In this document: positions 16,917-26,384 of the stretch, in pieces
Layout of the letters: every line of letters starts with the position of its first letter
Numbering within the stretch: position 1 is the first letter of the stretch
NCBI GenBank assembly: GCA_016744295.1
Contig: JADGEQ010000027.1
Coordinates: 1 to 64,000, forward strand
Length of the DNA: 64,000 nucleotides
Reading direction: 5' to 3'
Source: Desulfobacteraceae bacterium
GTDB taxonomy: Bacteria; Desulfobacterota; Desulfobacteria; Desulfobacterales; Desulfobacteraceae
Made by a program: the position numbers and the translations under genes
The notes under the pieces: generated by a model
The model's input: only the letters and a program-made list of their open reading frames with translations
Told to the model about the DNA's origin: nothing
Databases searched by the model: none

Positions 16917-16975
16917 TCCATATCAATGGGAAATGAAATTTTTATTCGTTCCCATGGTATGGATTTTACCTTTTT
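16917..16975 (+). terminator. Terminator of the feo operon
   Basis: TCCATA-TCA-ATGGGAA (16917-16932) pairs with TTCCCAT-GG-TATGGA (16949-16963) through an internal bulge and is followed by TTTTACCTTTTT. It separates feo from lon. Confidence 0.7.
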
Positions 16976-17075
16976 AGTTGTCAGAATGGAAAATATAATT
17001 ATACTATATGAATAATTTTAAAGTTCCATAAAAGTGTCACACCCATAACCAAAATTCTAACTTCTGAGGTGATCT

Positions 17076-19472
17076 ATGACCGACGAGACCAAATCCATTA
17101 CGCCTGAAATAGTAAATGATGAAGAAGGGAAAACAGAAAGCGGGTTGGTACAGCAAAGTGTCAAACCCGATATCTTATACCTGGTACCCATTACAGGGCG
17201 ACCCCATCTTCCGGCCCAGGTCCAGCCGTTGATTGTGAATAAAAAACGATGGGAAGAGACCCTGAACAAAGCATCCCGAGATTCCAAAGGGCTTTTGGGC
17301 CTTTCCTATTTAAGCGAGGTCAAGGGGAAATATGTGTATCAGGAAGATTTCCCAACGGTAGGGTGTGTGGTCCGCATGATGAACATTACGGAGGTGGAGG
17401 GCCATATCCAGTTTATTGCCCAGGGACTTGAGCGCTTTAAAATCAAAAAGTTTCTTTCCAACAAACCCCCCTTTGTGGTTCAGGTTGAATACTTTGAAAA
17501 AATGGATGAGAATGAAGATAAGTTAAAGGCCTATGCCATCTCCATCATCGCTTCCATTAAAAAACTTTTGTCCTTAAATCCCTTGTACTCAGAGGAACTC
17601 AAGCAATATCTGGGTCGGTTCAGTCCGGACCAGCCCTCTCCTTTGACCGACTTTGCCGCCGGTATTACAACGGCATCCGGGGATGACCTCCAGGAAATTT
17701 TGGAAATTGAATCTGTGATTGAGCGGATGAAAAAAGTATTGATGCTGCTCCAAAAAGAGATCGAAATTGCCAAGCTTCAGACAAAGATCCAGAAAGATCT
17801 GAATACCCAGGTGGATGATAACAAGCGCAAGTTCTTTCTAAAGGAACAGCTCAAGGCCATCCAAAAAGAACTGGGCATGCAAAAGGATGATAAAACATCG
17901 GATGTGGACAAGTTCAAAGAAAAATTTAAAAAGCTTTCCCCGCCGGAGCATGTGGTGACACGCTTTGAAGAGGAGATTGAAAAATTATCGGTTTTGGAGA
18001 CGGGTTCTTCTGAATACGGGGTAACCCGGAATTATCTGGACTGGGTCACCTCCTTTCCCTGGGGAGTCCATTCCAAAGACAATATTGATATCACCCGGGC
18101 CGAAAAGATCCTTGAACGGGATCATGCCGGACTTTCCGATGTTAAAGAACGGATCATCGAATTTTTTGCCGCAGGGGTATACAAAAAAGATATATCCGGG
18201 TCCATTATTTTGTTTGTGGGGCCTCCCGGGGTGGGGAAAACCTCCATAGGCAAATCCATCGCAGAAGCGTTGGGAAGAAAGTTTTACAGATTCTCCCTGG
18301 GGGGAATGAGGGACGAGGCCGAAATTAAAGGCCACAGAAGAACCTATGTGGGTGCCTTGCCCGGTAAAATGGTCCAGGCTCTCAAGGATACCCGTGTTGC
18401 AAATCCCGTGATCATGCTGGATGAGGTGGACAAGATCGGGGCCTCCTACCAGGGGGATCCTGCCTCGGCCCTGCTGGAAGTTCTGGATCCGGAGCAGAAC
18501 GGTGAGTTTCTGGATCATTATCTGGACCTTCGTGTTGATTTGTCCAAGGTGCTGTTTATTTGTACGGCCAATACCCTGGATACCATTCCCGGTCCTCTAC
18601 TGGACCGTATGGATCGGATCAATCTGTCCGGTTATATCACTGCGGAAAAAATGGAAATAGCCAGAAAGCATTTATGGCCAAGATTGTTGAAGCGGAACAA
18701 GTTGACGGGAAGCATCATTACCATAACCGATCCCACCATCCGGTATCTCATTGAGGGATATGCAAGGGAGGCTGGAGTAAGGGGGCTTGAAAAACTGCTC
18801 AACAAGATTATCCGAAAGAGTATTGTTACCATCCTGAAGGAGAAAAAGAAAAAAATCCGGATCAATATCAAATCCCTGGAAGATTATCTGGGAACGCCTT
18901 TTTTTACAAAGGAAAAACAGATGAAAGGTGTGGGGATTGTGACAGGACTTGCCTGGACACAGATGGGCGGTGCAACGCTTTCCATTGAGGCCATAAAGGT
19001 CCACGAAAAAAATCCCGGGTTTAAGTTAACAGGCAAGCTGGGTGAGGTGATGCAGGAATCTGCTACCATTGCCCTGTCCCATGTCCGGGCAAACGCAAAG
19101 ACCTTTGGTATTGGGGAAGATTATTTTGATAATTCTTTTATCCACATCCATGTGCCCGAGGGGGCAACCCCCAAGGATGGTCCCAGTGCAGGGGTCACCA
19201 TTACCACGGCCCTGGTTTCTCTTGCCACGGGCAAGGCCATTCAGCGGCCCCTGGCCATGACAGGTGAAATAACCCTCACAGGAGAAGTGTTGCCCGTGGG
19301 CGGGATAAAGGAAAAAATTATTGCTGCCCGGCGTATCGGGATCAACGAGATCATTCTGCCCCATGGGTGTACAAGTGAATTTAAGAAGCTTCCCGGCCAT
19401 ATTAAGGAGGGGATTGATTTTCATTTTGCAAAAAAATACAAGGATGTTTTCGAGATTGTGTATAAAAAATAG
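17076..19472 (+). CDS. lon: ATP-dependent Lon protease
   Basis: The 798-residue LonA protease degrades damaged and regulatory proteins in the cytoplasm. An N-terminal LON substrate domain begins with ILYLVPITGRPHLPAQVQP. A coiled-coil linker, an AAA+ domain with Walker A GPPGVGKT (382-389) and Walker B VIMLDEVDK follow. The protease domain has the Ser in DGPSAG (S704) and the Lys in GGIKEK (K747), which have the same 43-residue spacing as the known dyad. Length matches the family. The ATG has GAGGTG upstream. It is probably monocistronic, between the feo terminator and the convergent exported-protein gene. Confidence 0.97.
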   Translation: MTDETKSITPEIVNDEEGKTESGLVQQSVKPDILYLVPITGRPHLPAQVQPLIVNKKRWEETLNKASRDSKGLLGLSYLSEVKGKYVYQEDFPTVGCVVRMMNITEVEGHIQFIAQGLERFKIKKFLSNKPPFVVQVEYFEKMDENEDKLKAYAISIIASIKKLLSLNPLYSEELKQYLGRFSPDQPSPLTDFAAGITTASGDDLQEILEIESVIERMKKVLMLLQKEIEIAKLQTKIQKDLNTQVDDNKRKFFLKEQLKAIQKELGMQKDDKTSDVDKFKEKFKKLSPPEHVVTRFEEEIEKLSVLETGSSEYGVTRNYLDWVTSFPWGVHSKDNIDITRAEKILERDHAGLSDVKERIIEFFAAGVYKKDISGSIILFVGPPGVGKTSIGKSIAEALGRKFYRFSLGGMRDEAEIKGHRRTYVGALPGKMVQALKDTRVANPVIMLDEVDKIGASYQGDPASALLEVLDPEQNGEFLDHYLDLRVDLSKVLFICTANTLDTIPGPLLDRMDRINLSGYITAEKMEIARKHLWPRLLKRNKLTGSIITITDPTIRYLIEGYAREAGVRGLEKLLNKIIRKSIVTILKEKKKKIRINIKSLEDYLGTPFFTKEKQMKGVGIVTGLAWTQMGGATLSIEAIKVHEKNPGFKLTGKLGEVMQESATIALSHVRANAKTFGIGEDYFDNSFIHIHVPEGATPKDGPSAGVTITTALVSLATGKAIQRPLAMTGEITLTGEVLPVGGIKEKIIAARRIGINEIILPHGCTSEFKKLPGHIKEGIDFHFAKKYKDVFEIVYKK

Positions 19473-19603
19473 CCGACCATAACCCTTACAGGAAAAAAAA
19501 TACCAGGGGTGCTGCCCCCAGGGGCAGTACTCCTCGCTTTCCTCCCCCCTCCGAAGGGTGGAAAGCAAGAGATACGATTCGCACGCCTTTTCAGAAGCTG
19601 TTT

Positions 19604-20005
19604 TTATTCTTCTTGGCCCGGTTTTTCATAGCCCTCGGCAGATAAGGACATAACCTGTTTGCACCGCCACCCTTCCGGATGTTTGCTGGATGCCGGCAAA
19701 ATTTGCTGTACGATTCCCTGGGTTAGATTTTTTTCATAAACCAGATAGGAATCCTGGTCCATCTGGGTTATATATCGGCTTTTGACCAAATGGGGCTGGG
19801 TGTTTGGGACATCGGTTCTCAGCAATGTTCCCCTTTGGGAATACTCAGCATAGGTGGTGTTTGAATTTTTGATGTATCTGTGACCTGTGGCCATATCAAA
19901 GTAGGCATCACCTAGTGCCATATCTATTGTGCTTTCAGATCCAATGGCAGAAGCACCGACCCCACAGAACAGAAAAATAATAATAAAACAAAATAAATTT
20001 TTCAT
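19604..20005 (-). CDS. Hypothetical exported protein
   Basis: The 133-residue protein has a clear N-terminal signal peptide (MKNLFCFIIIFLFCGVGASA, cleavage near residue 20) and a well-placed ribosome site, AAGGAGAT. The mature part is polar with several Tyr and Gln and a single Cys (WRCKQVM). It has no recognised domain, and a periplasmic location is likely. It is convergent with lon, and GC-rich hairpins lie between the two stop codons around 19505-19570. Its function is unknown. Confidence 0.65.
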   Translation of the reverse strand: MKNLFCFIIIFLFCGVGASAIGSESTIDMALGDAYFDMATGHRYIKNSNTTYAEYSQRGTLLRTDVPNTQPHLVKSRYITQMDQDSYLVYEKNLTQGIVQQILPASSKHPEGWRCKQVMSLSAEGYEKPGQEE

Positions 20006-20374
20006 AGACCCATCTCCTTAATTAATTCTATCGTACAGGAAATTATTTTTTTTGATGGATGTGTTCTGTAAAAATCGTAGATGATAACCCTGGGGATTCC
20101 TGCACAATTATGTGTGGTTCAAGACCAAGCAGGCGTAAACTACTCCTGCCTGGCCCTGGCATGAAAGATAACCAGCGGAGGTGCCCTGCAAAGTCTGGAC
20201 TCTGGTTACATTTCTTTAGTGCTCCCATAAAACTACAAAAGCCGGGGGGATACAATCGGGGAAAGGCGTATTTTTCATATAAAAAAGGTGTATTTTTGAA
20301 TAGAGGTTACTGAATATGGTGCCAGCACGATTTCCTATTGTTACTTTTTTAGACCTAGGAAAAAGACAAGATCC
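20006..20374. other. Intergenic region with unexplained GC-rich hairpins
   Basis: No credible gene is seen; an 84-codon plus-strand frame has no ribosome site. Around 20120-20170, GCAGG and CCTGC arms flank GCGTAAACTACT, followed by CTGGCCCTGGC. The stretch is more structured and GC-rich than ordinary spacer and could hold a non-coding RNA or leader. I did not match it to any riboswitch consensus. Confidence 0.3.
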
Positions 20375-21064
20375 TCAGATTTTTTTTTTAGGACGATGAT
20401 ACCCTGGCGACAGATCGATTGATGTCAGCCCTTTGGAAATTGCATATTTTGTAAGTTCCGCCGTACTGTCTATATTCAACTTTTTTTTGAGATGGGTTCG
20501 GTGAACCTGGACTGTTTTCGTGCTGATATTCAGTTTTTCGGCGATATTTTTGTTTTTATGCCCTTCAGAGATGAGCTGAAGAATTTCCCTTTCCCGCTGG
20601 GATAACAGAGAAAAAAGAGATTCTATCTTGTTTTGTTCCGATGCGAGTGCGCTCTCAACAACAACTCCTGTCACATCATGGCAAAGATAAACTCTGCCGG
20701 ATAAAACAACCTTGATGGCGGTGAGTAATTCCTGGAAGGAGCATGATTTTAGCAAATACCCCGAGATTCCGGCATCTAACATTCCCATCACATACTGCTT
20801 TTCAGTGTGAACTGAAAGGGCAATTATTTTAATTTTTGAATTTTTGGATAAAATTTGTCGGGTTGCTTCCATGCCATTCAGGCCGGGCATACTGATTTTG
20901 ATGATAACAATATCCGGATATTTTGTTAATGCAAGCTGAACCACCTCCTGCCCTGAACCCGTATCTGCTAGGATCTCAAAATTTTTTTCCATACTGAACA
21001 GGTTAATCAGTCCGTGTCGTACCATCTTGTGGTCATCTGCGATGATTATTTTTATTTTTTTCAT
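20375..21064 (-). CDS. NarL/FixJ-type response regulator with degenerate receiver
   Basis: The 229-residue protein has an N-terminal receiver (1-120) and a C-terminal LuxR/NarL helix-turn-helix (about 148-210). The HTH has LSQREREILQLISEGHKNKNIAEKL and STKTVQVHRTHLKKKL. The receiver keeps the acidic pair DD (10-11), the Ser/Thr position in ALS and the Lys in LLKS. The phosphoacceptor Asp in the usual D-I-S-M-P-G-L-N-G context is Lys56 (codon AAA, read directly). It cannot be phosphorylated there, so it probably acts as an atypical regulator controlled by expression, dimerisation or a ligand. No histidine kinase is adjacent. It lies downstream of flagellin on the same strand. Confidence 0.88.
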   Translation of the reverse strand: MKKIKIIIADDHKMVRHGLINLFSMEKNFEILADTGSGQEVVQLALTKYPDIVIIKISMPGLNGMEATRQILSKNSKIKIIALSVHTEKQYVMGMLDAGISGYLLKSCSFQELLTAIKVVLSGRVYLCHDVTGVVVESALASEQNKIESLFSLLSQREREILQLISEGHKNKNIAEKLNISTKTVQVHRTHLKKKLNIDSTAELTKYAISKGLTSIDLSPGYHRPKKKI

Positions 21065-21189
21065 GTTCAGTCTTTTTTGATCTGTTGATTGGGTATAAAA
21101 AACAACCGGTCCATTCAGTTCGTCGCCCCATGAATTTTTAGCTTTGCGAATTTTAAAAAAACATTTTTGCAGGCAGGTTAATATCTTTT

Positions 21190-21229
21190 ACACCATCTCC
21201 ATTGCAGTAAGATTCAATGGAGACGGTGT
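21190..21229 (-). terminator. Hairpin after flagellin gene
   Basis: ACACCATCTCCATTG and CAATGGAGACGGTGT form a 15-base stem with one mismatch, eleven bases past the flagellin stop. There is no strong T tract on the minus strand, so termination or mRNA protection are both possible. Confidence 0.55.
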
Positions 21230-21239
21230 TGGCTTTATT

Positions 21240-22076
21240 TTATCCGAACAGATCCAGAACCTTTTTTGACGAGGTGTTGGCCTGGGCCTGGGCAAAGGCC
21301 TGGGTTTTTCCCAATAGTTTAATTTTGTTCAGGTTCATTGATTCTTCGGCGAAATCCACCTCCTCAATTTCAGATTTTGCCGAAATCGTATTGATCATGG
21401 CGTTGGAAAGGTTGCCGATGGAAGATTTCAACTGGTTTGCATTTGAGCCGACCTGGGATCTTTGCTGGGCTATATATTCCAGGGCAGCATCTGCGATCTG
21501 GATAGCATTTTGGGCGCCCTCATCGGTGGATACGTCGATATTTTCCAGGGCACCAAGGGTGTCATGGGTAATCTGTCCTGGATCAATTGATCCCAAAGAG
21601 ATATTAAGGGTTTCACCGGCTGAGGCACCTGTCTGGAATTGTTTGTCGGTAAAGGTTCCGGACAAAAGTTTCTGACCGTTAAATGAGGTGTCCTGGGCAA
21701 CCTCTTTGATGCTTTGAAGGGATAGGTTAATATCTGCCTGGATTGCCAGACGACTTTCCGCAGATTGGGTTCCATTGGTCGCCTGGAGGGCTTTGGTCCT
21801 GATGTTTTGAAGAATATCCGATGCCTGACCCAGGGCACCATCTGCCACCTGGGTGATGGCGATGGCATCAGTTGAATTTCGCAGGGCCTGGGCATATCCC
21901 CTTGCCTGGCTGCCGAGGGTGTTCGCAATTACCATACCCGAAGCGTCATCTGATGCCTTGTTGATTCTTTTTCCAGTGGAAAGACGTTCAAGAGATTCTG
22001 AAAGGGCCTGTTGGCCTTTCTGTAGCTGATAGCTGGAAAAAGCACTGGCTGTATTTGTGTTTATTCTAAAACTCAT
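21240..22076 (-). CDS. fliC: Flagellin
   Basis: The 278-residue protein is the filament subunit exported by the flagellar type III system. The conserved D0/D1 N-terminal region is complete, with NTASAFSSYQLQKGQQALSESLERLSTGKRINKASDDASGM. The C-terminal D1/D0 helices end in LLGKTQAFAQAQANTSSKKVLDLFG. The variable middle is short, so this is a minimal flagellin without D2/D3. ATG has GGGAGGCC upstream and a TTGATT-N16-TATAAT promoter lies about 50 bases before. No sigma28 site was recognised. No other flagellar gene is in the window. Confidence 0.93.
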   Translation of the reverse strand: MSFRINTNTASAFSSYQLQKGQQALSESLERLSTGKRINKASDDASGMVIANTLGSQARGYAQALRNSTDAIAITQVADGALGQASDILQNIRTKALQATNGTQSAESRLAIQADINLSLQSIKEVAQDTSFNGQKLLSGTFTDKQFQTGASAGETLNISLGSIDPGQITHDTLGALENIDVSTDEGAQNAIQIADAALEYIAQQRSQVGSNANQLKSSIGNLSNAMINTISAKSEIEEVDFAEESMNLNKIKLLGKTQAFAQAQANTSSKKVLDLFG

Positions 22077-22099
22077 TTTGGCCTCCCTAAGCTTTTTCG

Positions 22100-22133
22100 T
22101 TTATCCTATAATTATAAAGAGAATTCAAAATAA
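22100..22133 (-). promoter_or_regulatory. Sigma70-like promoter of the flagellin gene
   Basis: On the minus strand TTGATT and TATAAT are separated by 16 bases, upstream of GGGAGGCC-N3-ATG. Coordinates are approximate. Confidence 0.45.
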
Positions 22134-22236
22134 ATCAAGGAATCTGTTTTTCTCTTCCAAAACGCTCCTCGGGATACGGGTAAAAATTGCGCAGGGCAGG
22201 TTTCATTTTTAAATCAAGCAGCAAGAATGCCGACCC

Positions 22237-22269
22237 TTCCAGGGGTTTGTCTTTGACAAATCCCTGGAA
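22237..22269. other. Strong hairpin between PfkB kinase and flagellin genes
   Basis: TTCCAGGGGTTTGTC (22237-22251) and GACAAATCCCTGGAA (22255-22269) form a 15-base stem with a three-base loop. No T tract follows on the minus strand, the coding direction here. It may be a rho-assisted terminator or mRNA-end hairpin for the kinase gene. Confidence 0.6.
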
Positions 22270-22282
22270 AAAAGAGAGTGGT

Positions 22283-23263
22283 CTATATCAATGCCCTTAT
22301 GCGTTGCCAGGCCGTTTCAGGGATCTGGGCACCCATAACCTGGCATACCTCGTAGCCGCAGGCAGATCCGATCTGACCGCTTTTTTCAATGGAAAATCCA
22401 TTGGCAATCCCGAACAAAAATCCTGCTGCCCAGAGGTCACCGGCACCGGTTGTATCCACCGGATCATTACCCAACATAGGGGCAATTTGGGTGAGCTCTC
22501 CCTTGAAGGAGACAAAACTGCCTCTTTTTCCCACCTTTAAAACCCCATAGCTAACATCACGGGACAAAACCTCCATGGCCTGGATTTCATCTGAAAATCC
22601 TGTATATGCCTTTGCTTCATCTTCATTGGCAATGAGGATATCCACATATTCTTTTACAATATCTGCTAAAATCGCTTTTGAGGCATTGACCACCTCAAAG
22701 CTGGCAAGGTCCAGGGCAATGAGGGAACCTGCCGCCTTGGCTGCCTTTACACAAGACATCATCAGCGCAGGATTGAACAGCAGATAGCCTTCGATTACAC
22801 TGATGGCAGTGCCTTCAAAAGATGTCGGCGTGATACCTTTGGGGTCCAGTTCTGTGGAGGCTCCGAGAAAGGTGAGCATGGAACGCTGGGCATCCGGGGT
22901 GATAACGGATAACACTTTGCCCGTGGGAGAGGTGGAAACGGAAAGTTCTGGTTTTACACCACAGGAGATGATTTGAGATTCAAATCTTTTTCCATGGGCA
23001 TCATCCCCCCTCCGGCCAATAAATCTGGCATCACCCCCCAGATTGCCTATTCCGACAATGGTGTTGCAGGCTGCTCCTCCGGGAACGATGACCGGAGATT
23101 GGGTGGTTTTGGACATGATAGACTCAATGTCCTGGCTCTCCACAAGGGTCATACCCCCCTTCTCTTTTCCAATATCTTCAAGAAATTGATCGGTTTCATT
23201 GATTAATATATCCACAAGGGCGGATCCAATTCCGGTGATTCGGTTGTTTGTGGTTGTCGGCAT
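22283..23263 (-). CDS. PfkB family carbohydrate kinase, possible adenosine kinase
   Basis: The 326-residue ribokinase-family protein has the N-terminal substrate region GIGSALVDILINETD, the first signature GGAACNTIVGIGNLGGDARFIGRRGDD and the second signature DPVDTTGAGDLWAAGF with the catalytic Asp. Family members phosphorylate sugars or nucleosides such as adenosine with ATP in the cytoplasm. It is divergent from metK, and ahcY follows metK. AhcY releases adenosine, so adenosine kinase is an attractive reading, and the N-terminal pattern fits that subgroup. This specificity is inferred from context and not proven by a residue I can point to. Confidence 0.78.
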   Translation of the reverse strand: MPTTTNNRITGIGSALVDILINETDQFLEDIGKEKGGMTLVESQDIESIMSKTTQSPVIVPGGAACNTIVGIGNLGGDARFIGRRGDDAHGKRFESQIISCGVKPELSVSTSPTGKVLSVITPDAQRSMLTFLGASTELDPKGITPTSFEGTAISVIEGYLLFNPALMMSCVKAAKAAGSLIALDLASFEVVNASKAILADIVKEYVDILIANEDEAKAYTGFSDEIQAMEVLSRDVSYGVLKVGKRGSFVSFKGELTQIAPMLGNDPVDTTGAGDLWAAGFLFGIANGFSIEKSGQIGSACGYEVCQVMGAQIPETAWQRIRALI

Positions 23264-23544
23264 ATGTTCTCTCCAAAAAAAATGTTGTTGTAGGCCCCTG
23301 GAGGCTGATTTTTATCGGTTTTTTCCTAGGCTATCCCGTTATTATTCACCCGAATCATAGAGGCTGACATCTAATTGTCAAGGAATTTTCCTGTTTTATA
23401 CAAATATGAACATATCTTGATATATTTTTTGGAAACCATTGACAAATGATCCATAAAAAATTATTAATAAAGGGTGAAATTATTGATAATTGTAATTGTA
23501 TTATCCAAAGATAGAATAATATACTCAACTAAAAGGAGTTTGGA

Positions 23545-24717
23545 ATGTCAGAAAAAAAATCATCCCTGTTTACTTCTGAATCTGTTACAGAAGGCCATCC
23601 TGATAAAGTGGCAGACGCTATTTCCGACAGTATTTTGGATGCCATTATGGCTGAAGATAAAAAATGCAGGGTTGCCTGCGAAACCCTTGTTACCACAGGC
23701 ATGGTAATGGTGGCAGGTGAAATTACCACGGATTGTTATGTGGATATTCCCGAAGTGGTCAGAAATACCATCAAAGATATTGGATATACGTCATCCAATA
23801 TGGGCTTTGACTGGCAGACCTGTTCTGTTCTTACCAGTATTGACCAGCAGTCTGCTGATATTGCCCAGGGGGTTGATGAGGGTGAAGGTCTTCATAAGGA
23901 GCAGGGGGCAGGCGATCAGGGGTTAATGTTCGGGTTTGCCACAAATGAAACCGAAGAACTCATGCCCATGCCCATTATATATGCCCATAAACTGACCAAA
24001 CGTCTTACCCAGGTTCGGAAAAATGGGGCCCTTGATTTCCTAAGACCCGACGGCAAATCCCAGGTGACCATTGAGTATGTGGATGGAAAACCCAAGCGGG
24101 TGGATGCCATTGTTGTTTCCACCCAGCATTCCCCAGACGTTTCCTATGAAGATCTCAAAGCTGCTGTGATTAAAGAGGTTATTAAAAAGGTAATCCCGGA
24201 AGATATGATGGATGGAGATACCAAATTTTTCATTAATCCCACCGGACGTTTTGTTGTGGGCGGCCCCATGGGAGACTGCGGGGTAACCGGACGTAAGATT
24301 ATCGTGGATACCTATGGCGGACAGGGTAGCCATGGCGGTGGATGTTTTTCCGGCAAGGATCCCTCAAAGGTTGATAGAAGTGCTTCCTATATGGGACGGT
24401 ATGTTGCTAAAAACCTTGTGGCGGCAGGGCTTGCAGACAAGTGCGAAATTCAGGTAGCCTATGCCATCGGGGTTGCCCAGCCCGTATCCTTGCTGGTGGA
24501 TTTTATGGGGACCGGTAAAATTTCTGAAATCCGTGCCGTTGAAATTGTAAAAGAGGTGTTTGACCTGAGACCGGCTGCCATAATTGAAGAGCTGGATCTT
24601 TTGCGTCCCATTTACCGGAAAACCTCTTCCTATGGTCATTTTGGAAGAAAGGATCCTGATTTTTATTGGGAAAGAACCACCAAGGCCGACCAGATAAGAA
24701 CCCTGGCAGGACTATAA
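23545..24717 (+). CDS. metK: S-adenosylmethionine synthetase
   Basis: The 390-residue enzyme makes SAM from methionine and ATP in the cytoplasm. It has the ATP motif [14 protein letters not shown] near the N-terminus, [10 protein letters not shown] in the middle and the P-loop-like [19 protein letters not shown] in the C-terminal half. Length fits the family. ATG has AAAAGGAGT upstream. The 280-base leader to the divergent PfkB gene shows no SAM riboswitch. A terminator separates it from ahcY, so the two genes are probably separate transcripts despite their related function. Confidence 0.97.
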   Translation: MSEKKSSLFTSESVTEGHPDKVADAISDSILDAIMAEDKKCRVACETLVTTGMVMVAGEITTDCYVDIPEVVRNTIKDIGYTSSNMGFDWQTCSVLTSIDQQSADIAQGVDEGEGLHKEQGAGDQGLMFGFATNETEELMPMPIIYAHKLTKRLTQVRKNGALDFLRPDGKSQVTIEYVDGKPKRVDAIVVSTQHSPDVSYEDLKAAVIKEVIKKVIPEDMMDGDTKFFINPTGRFVVGGPMGDCGVTGRKIIVDTYGGQGSHGGGCFSGKDPSKVDRSASYMGRYVAKNLVAAGLADKCEIQVAYAIGVAQPVSLLVDFMGTGKISEIRAVEIVKEVFDLRPAAIIEELDLLRPIYRKTSSYGHFGRKDPDFYWERTTKADQIRTLAGL

Positions 24718-24734
24718 GTTTTCCTTATTGCACC

Positions 24735-24785
24735 AACGGCCGCCTGAACCGGAAACATTGAGGTTGGGCGGCCCTTTACTTTTTG
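24735..24785 (+). terminator. Terminator of metK
   Basis: GGCCGCC (24738-24744) and GGCGGCC (24767-24773), extended by flanking pairs, are followed by CTTTACTTTTT. Confidence 0.75.
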
Positions 24786-24840
24786 GGGTTGATCCGGGAT
24801 ATGGGGCAGTTTTTCCGATACAACATCCATTCAAAATAGT

Positions 24841-24849
24841 TGATATAAT
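24841..24849 (+). promoter_or_regulatory. Extended -10 promoter of ahcY
   Basis: TG-A-TATAAT gives a consensus extended -10 element. No good -35 is visible. It lies about 40 bases before the ahcY ATG and after the metK terminator, which supports starting ahcY at 24890. Confidence 0.55.
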
Positions 24850-24889
24850 TACCTCGTGCCATGAAAAGAATGGCAAAAAGGAGTCAGAC

Positions 24890-26335
24890 ATGAAACAGCC
24901 AAGCAAAGATCCTAACTTTATTGCACTTGATCTGGGTTTGAAATACAAGGTTAAAGATATTTCTCTTGCCGAAGACGGTCACAAGGACATGCAATTGTCT
25001 GAAAAAGAGATGCCGGGCCTCATGGCCATTCGCGAGAAATACGGCCCCCAAAAACCCCTTGCGGGTCTGAAAGTTATGGGCAGTCTCCATATGACCATCC
25101 AGACAGCCATGCTCATCGACACCCTTTATGAACTGGGTGCAGACATTCGGTGGGCAACCTGTAATATTTTTTCCACCCAGGACCATGCCGCAGCTGCCAT
25201 TGCCCAAAAAGGTTCTGCAGCTGTGTTTGCCTGGAAGGGTGAAACCATGGAGGAATTTTGGTGGTGTACCGAACAGGCCCTGATCTGGCCCGACGGCTCA
25301 GGCCCGGATTTGATTGTGGATGATGGGGGGGATGCCACCCTTTTTGTTCACCAGGGCGTCAAGGTGGAGAAAGATCCCTCTTTAATGGATAATGAAACCC
25401 ACAGCATAGACGAAAAATGTCTTATGGACCGCATCGGGGCAAGCCTGGCCCAGGATAACCAGAAATGGACAAAAATTGCCAAGAATATCAAGGGGGTTTC
25501 CGAGGAAACTACCACAGGGGTTCACAGGCTTTACCAACTGGCCGCCAAAAATGAACTGTTGTTTCCAGCGATTAATGTCAATGATGCGGTTACCAAATCA
25601 AAATTTGATAACCTCTACGGATGCCGTGAATCCTTGGCCGATGGAATCAAACGGGCAACCGACGTTATGCTTGCCGGTAAAACGGTTGTTGTTGCAGGGT
25701 ACGGAGATGTGGGAAAAGGGTGTGCCGCTTCAATGAAAGGATACGGCTCCATTGTATTGGTGACTGAAGTTGATCCTATCTGTGCCCTCCAGGCTGCCAT
25801 GGAAGGCTACGAAGTAGTTACCATGGAAAATGCAGCATCCCGGGGAGATATCTTTGTTACTGCTACGGGAAATTATCATGTCATCACGGGCAAGCACATT
25901 GAGCAGATGAAAGATGAGTCCATCATTTGCAATATCGGTCACTTTGACAATGAAATTGAAATGAGCTACCTGGATAATAGTACGACAGCCGTAAAGGTTA
26001 CGGTCAAACCCCAGGTGGACAAATGGACCCTGGAATCCGGGCGTTCCGTGATTGTGCTGGCAGAAGGCCGATTGGTCAACCTGGGATGCGCCACCGGCCA
26101 CCCCAGTTTTGTGATGAGTAACAGCTTTTCCAATCAGACCCTGGCCCAGATTAAATTGTCCCAGGAAAAACTGGAAGCAAAGGTTTATACCCTTCCCAAG
26201 GAATTGGATGAGGAGGTGGCGCGCCTCCACTTGAAAAATCTGTCCGTTACCCTGACCCAATTGTCACAGGAACAATCTGATTATCTTGGAATTCCAGTGA
26301 ACGGGCCCTTTAAACCGGATCATTACAGGTATTAA
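24890..26335 (+). CDS. ahcY: Adenosylhomocysteinase
   Basis: The 481-residue enzyme hydrolyses S-adenosylhomocysteine to adenosine and homocysteine, removing the product inhibitor of methyltransferases. It has the family NAD-binding motif [13 protein letters not shown], the substrate region [33 protein letters not shown] and the C-terminal KPDHYRY end with its conserved Lys and Tyr. The open frame extends upstream to 24728 but crosses the metK terminator. The ATG at 24890 has AAAGGAG and a TATAAT box and gives normal length. With metK and the PfkB kinase it forms the SAM recycling cluster. Confidence 0.97.
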   Translation: MKQPSKDPNFIALDLGLKYKVKDISLAEDGHKDMQLSEKEMPGLMAIREKYGPQKPLAGLKVMGSLHMTIQTAMLIDTLYELGADIRWATCNIFSTQDHAAAAIAQKGSAAVFAWKGETMEEFWWCTEQALIWPDGSGPDLIVDDGGDATLFVHQGVKVEKDPSLMDNETHSIDEKCLMDRIGASLAQDNQKWTKIAKNIKGVSEETTTGVHRLYQLAAKNELLFPAINVNDAVTKSKFDNLYGCRESLADGIKRATDVMLAGKTVVVAGYGDVGKGCAASMKGYGSIVLVTEVDPICALQAAMEGYEVVTMENAASRGDIFVTATGNYHVITGKHIEQMKDESIICNIGHFDNEIEMSYLDNSTTAVKVTVKPQVDKWTLESGRSVIVLAEGRLVNLGCATGHPSFVMSNSFSNQTLAQIKLSQEKLEAKVYTLPKELDEEVARLHLKNLSVTLTQLSQEQSDYLGIPVNGPFKPDHYRY

Positions 26336-26384
26336 ATCGGTTTCGGTTTGTGCGATAGCGTTTTATTCGCAAATTATTTTATTA

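Noticed and set aside
24728-24889. 54-residue N-terminal extension of AhcY
   Set aside because: It crosses the metK terminator and the TATAAT box, and AhcY has normal length from 24890 with a good ribosome site.
23264-24889. SAM or SAH riboswitches before metK and ahcY
   Set aside because: Neither leader shows the conserved cores I know of these classes; only a promoter and a terminator were found.
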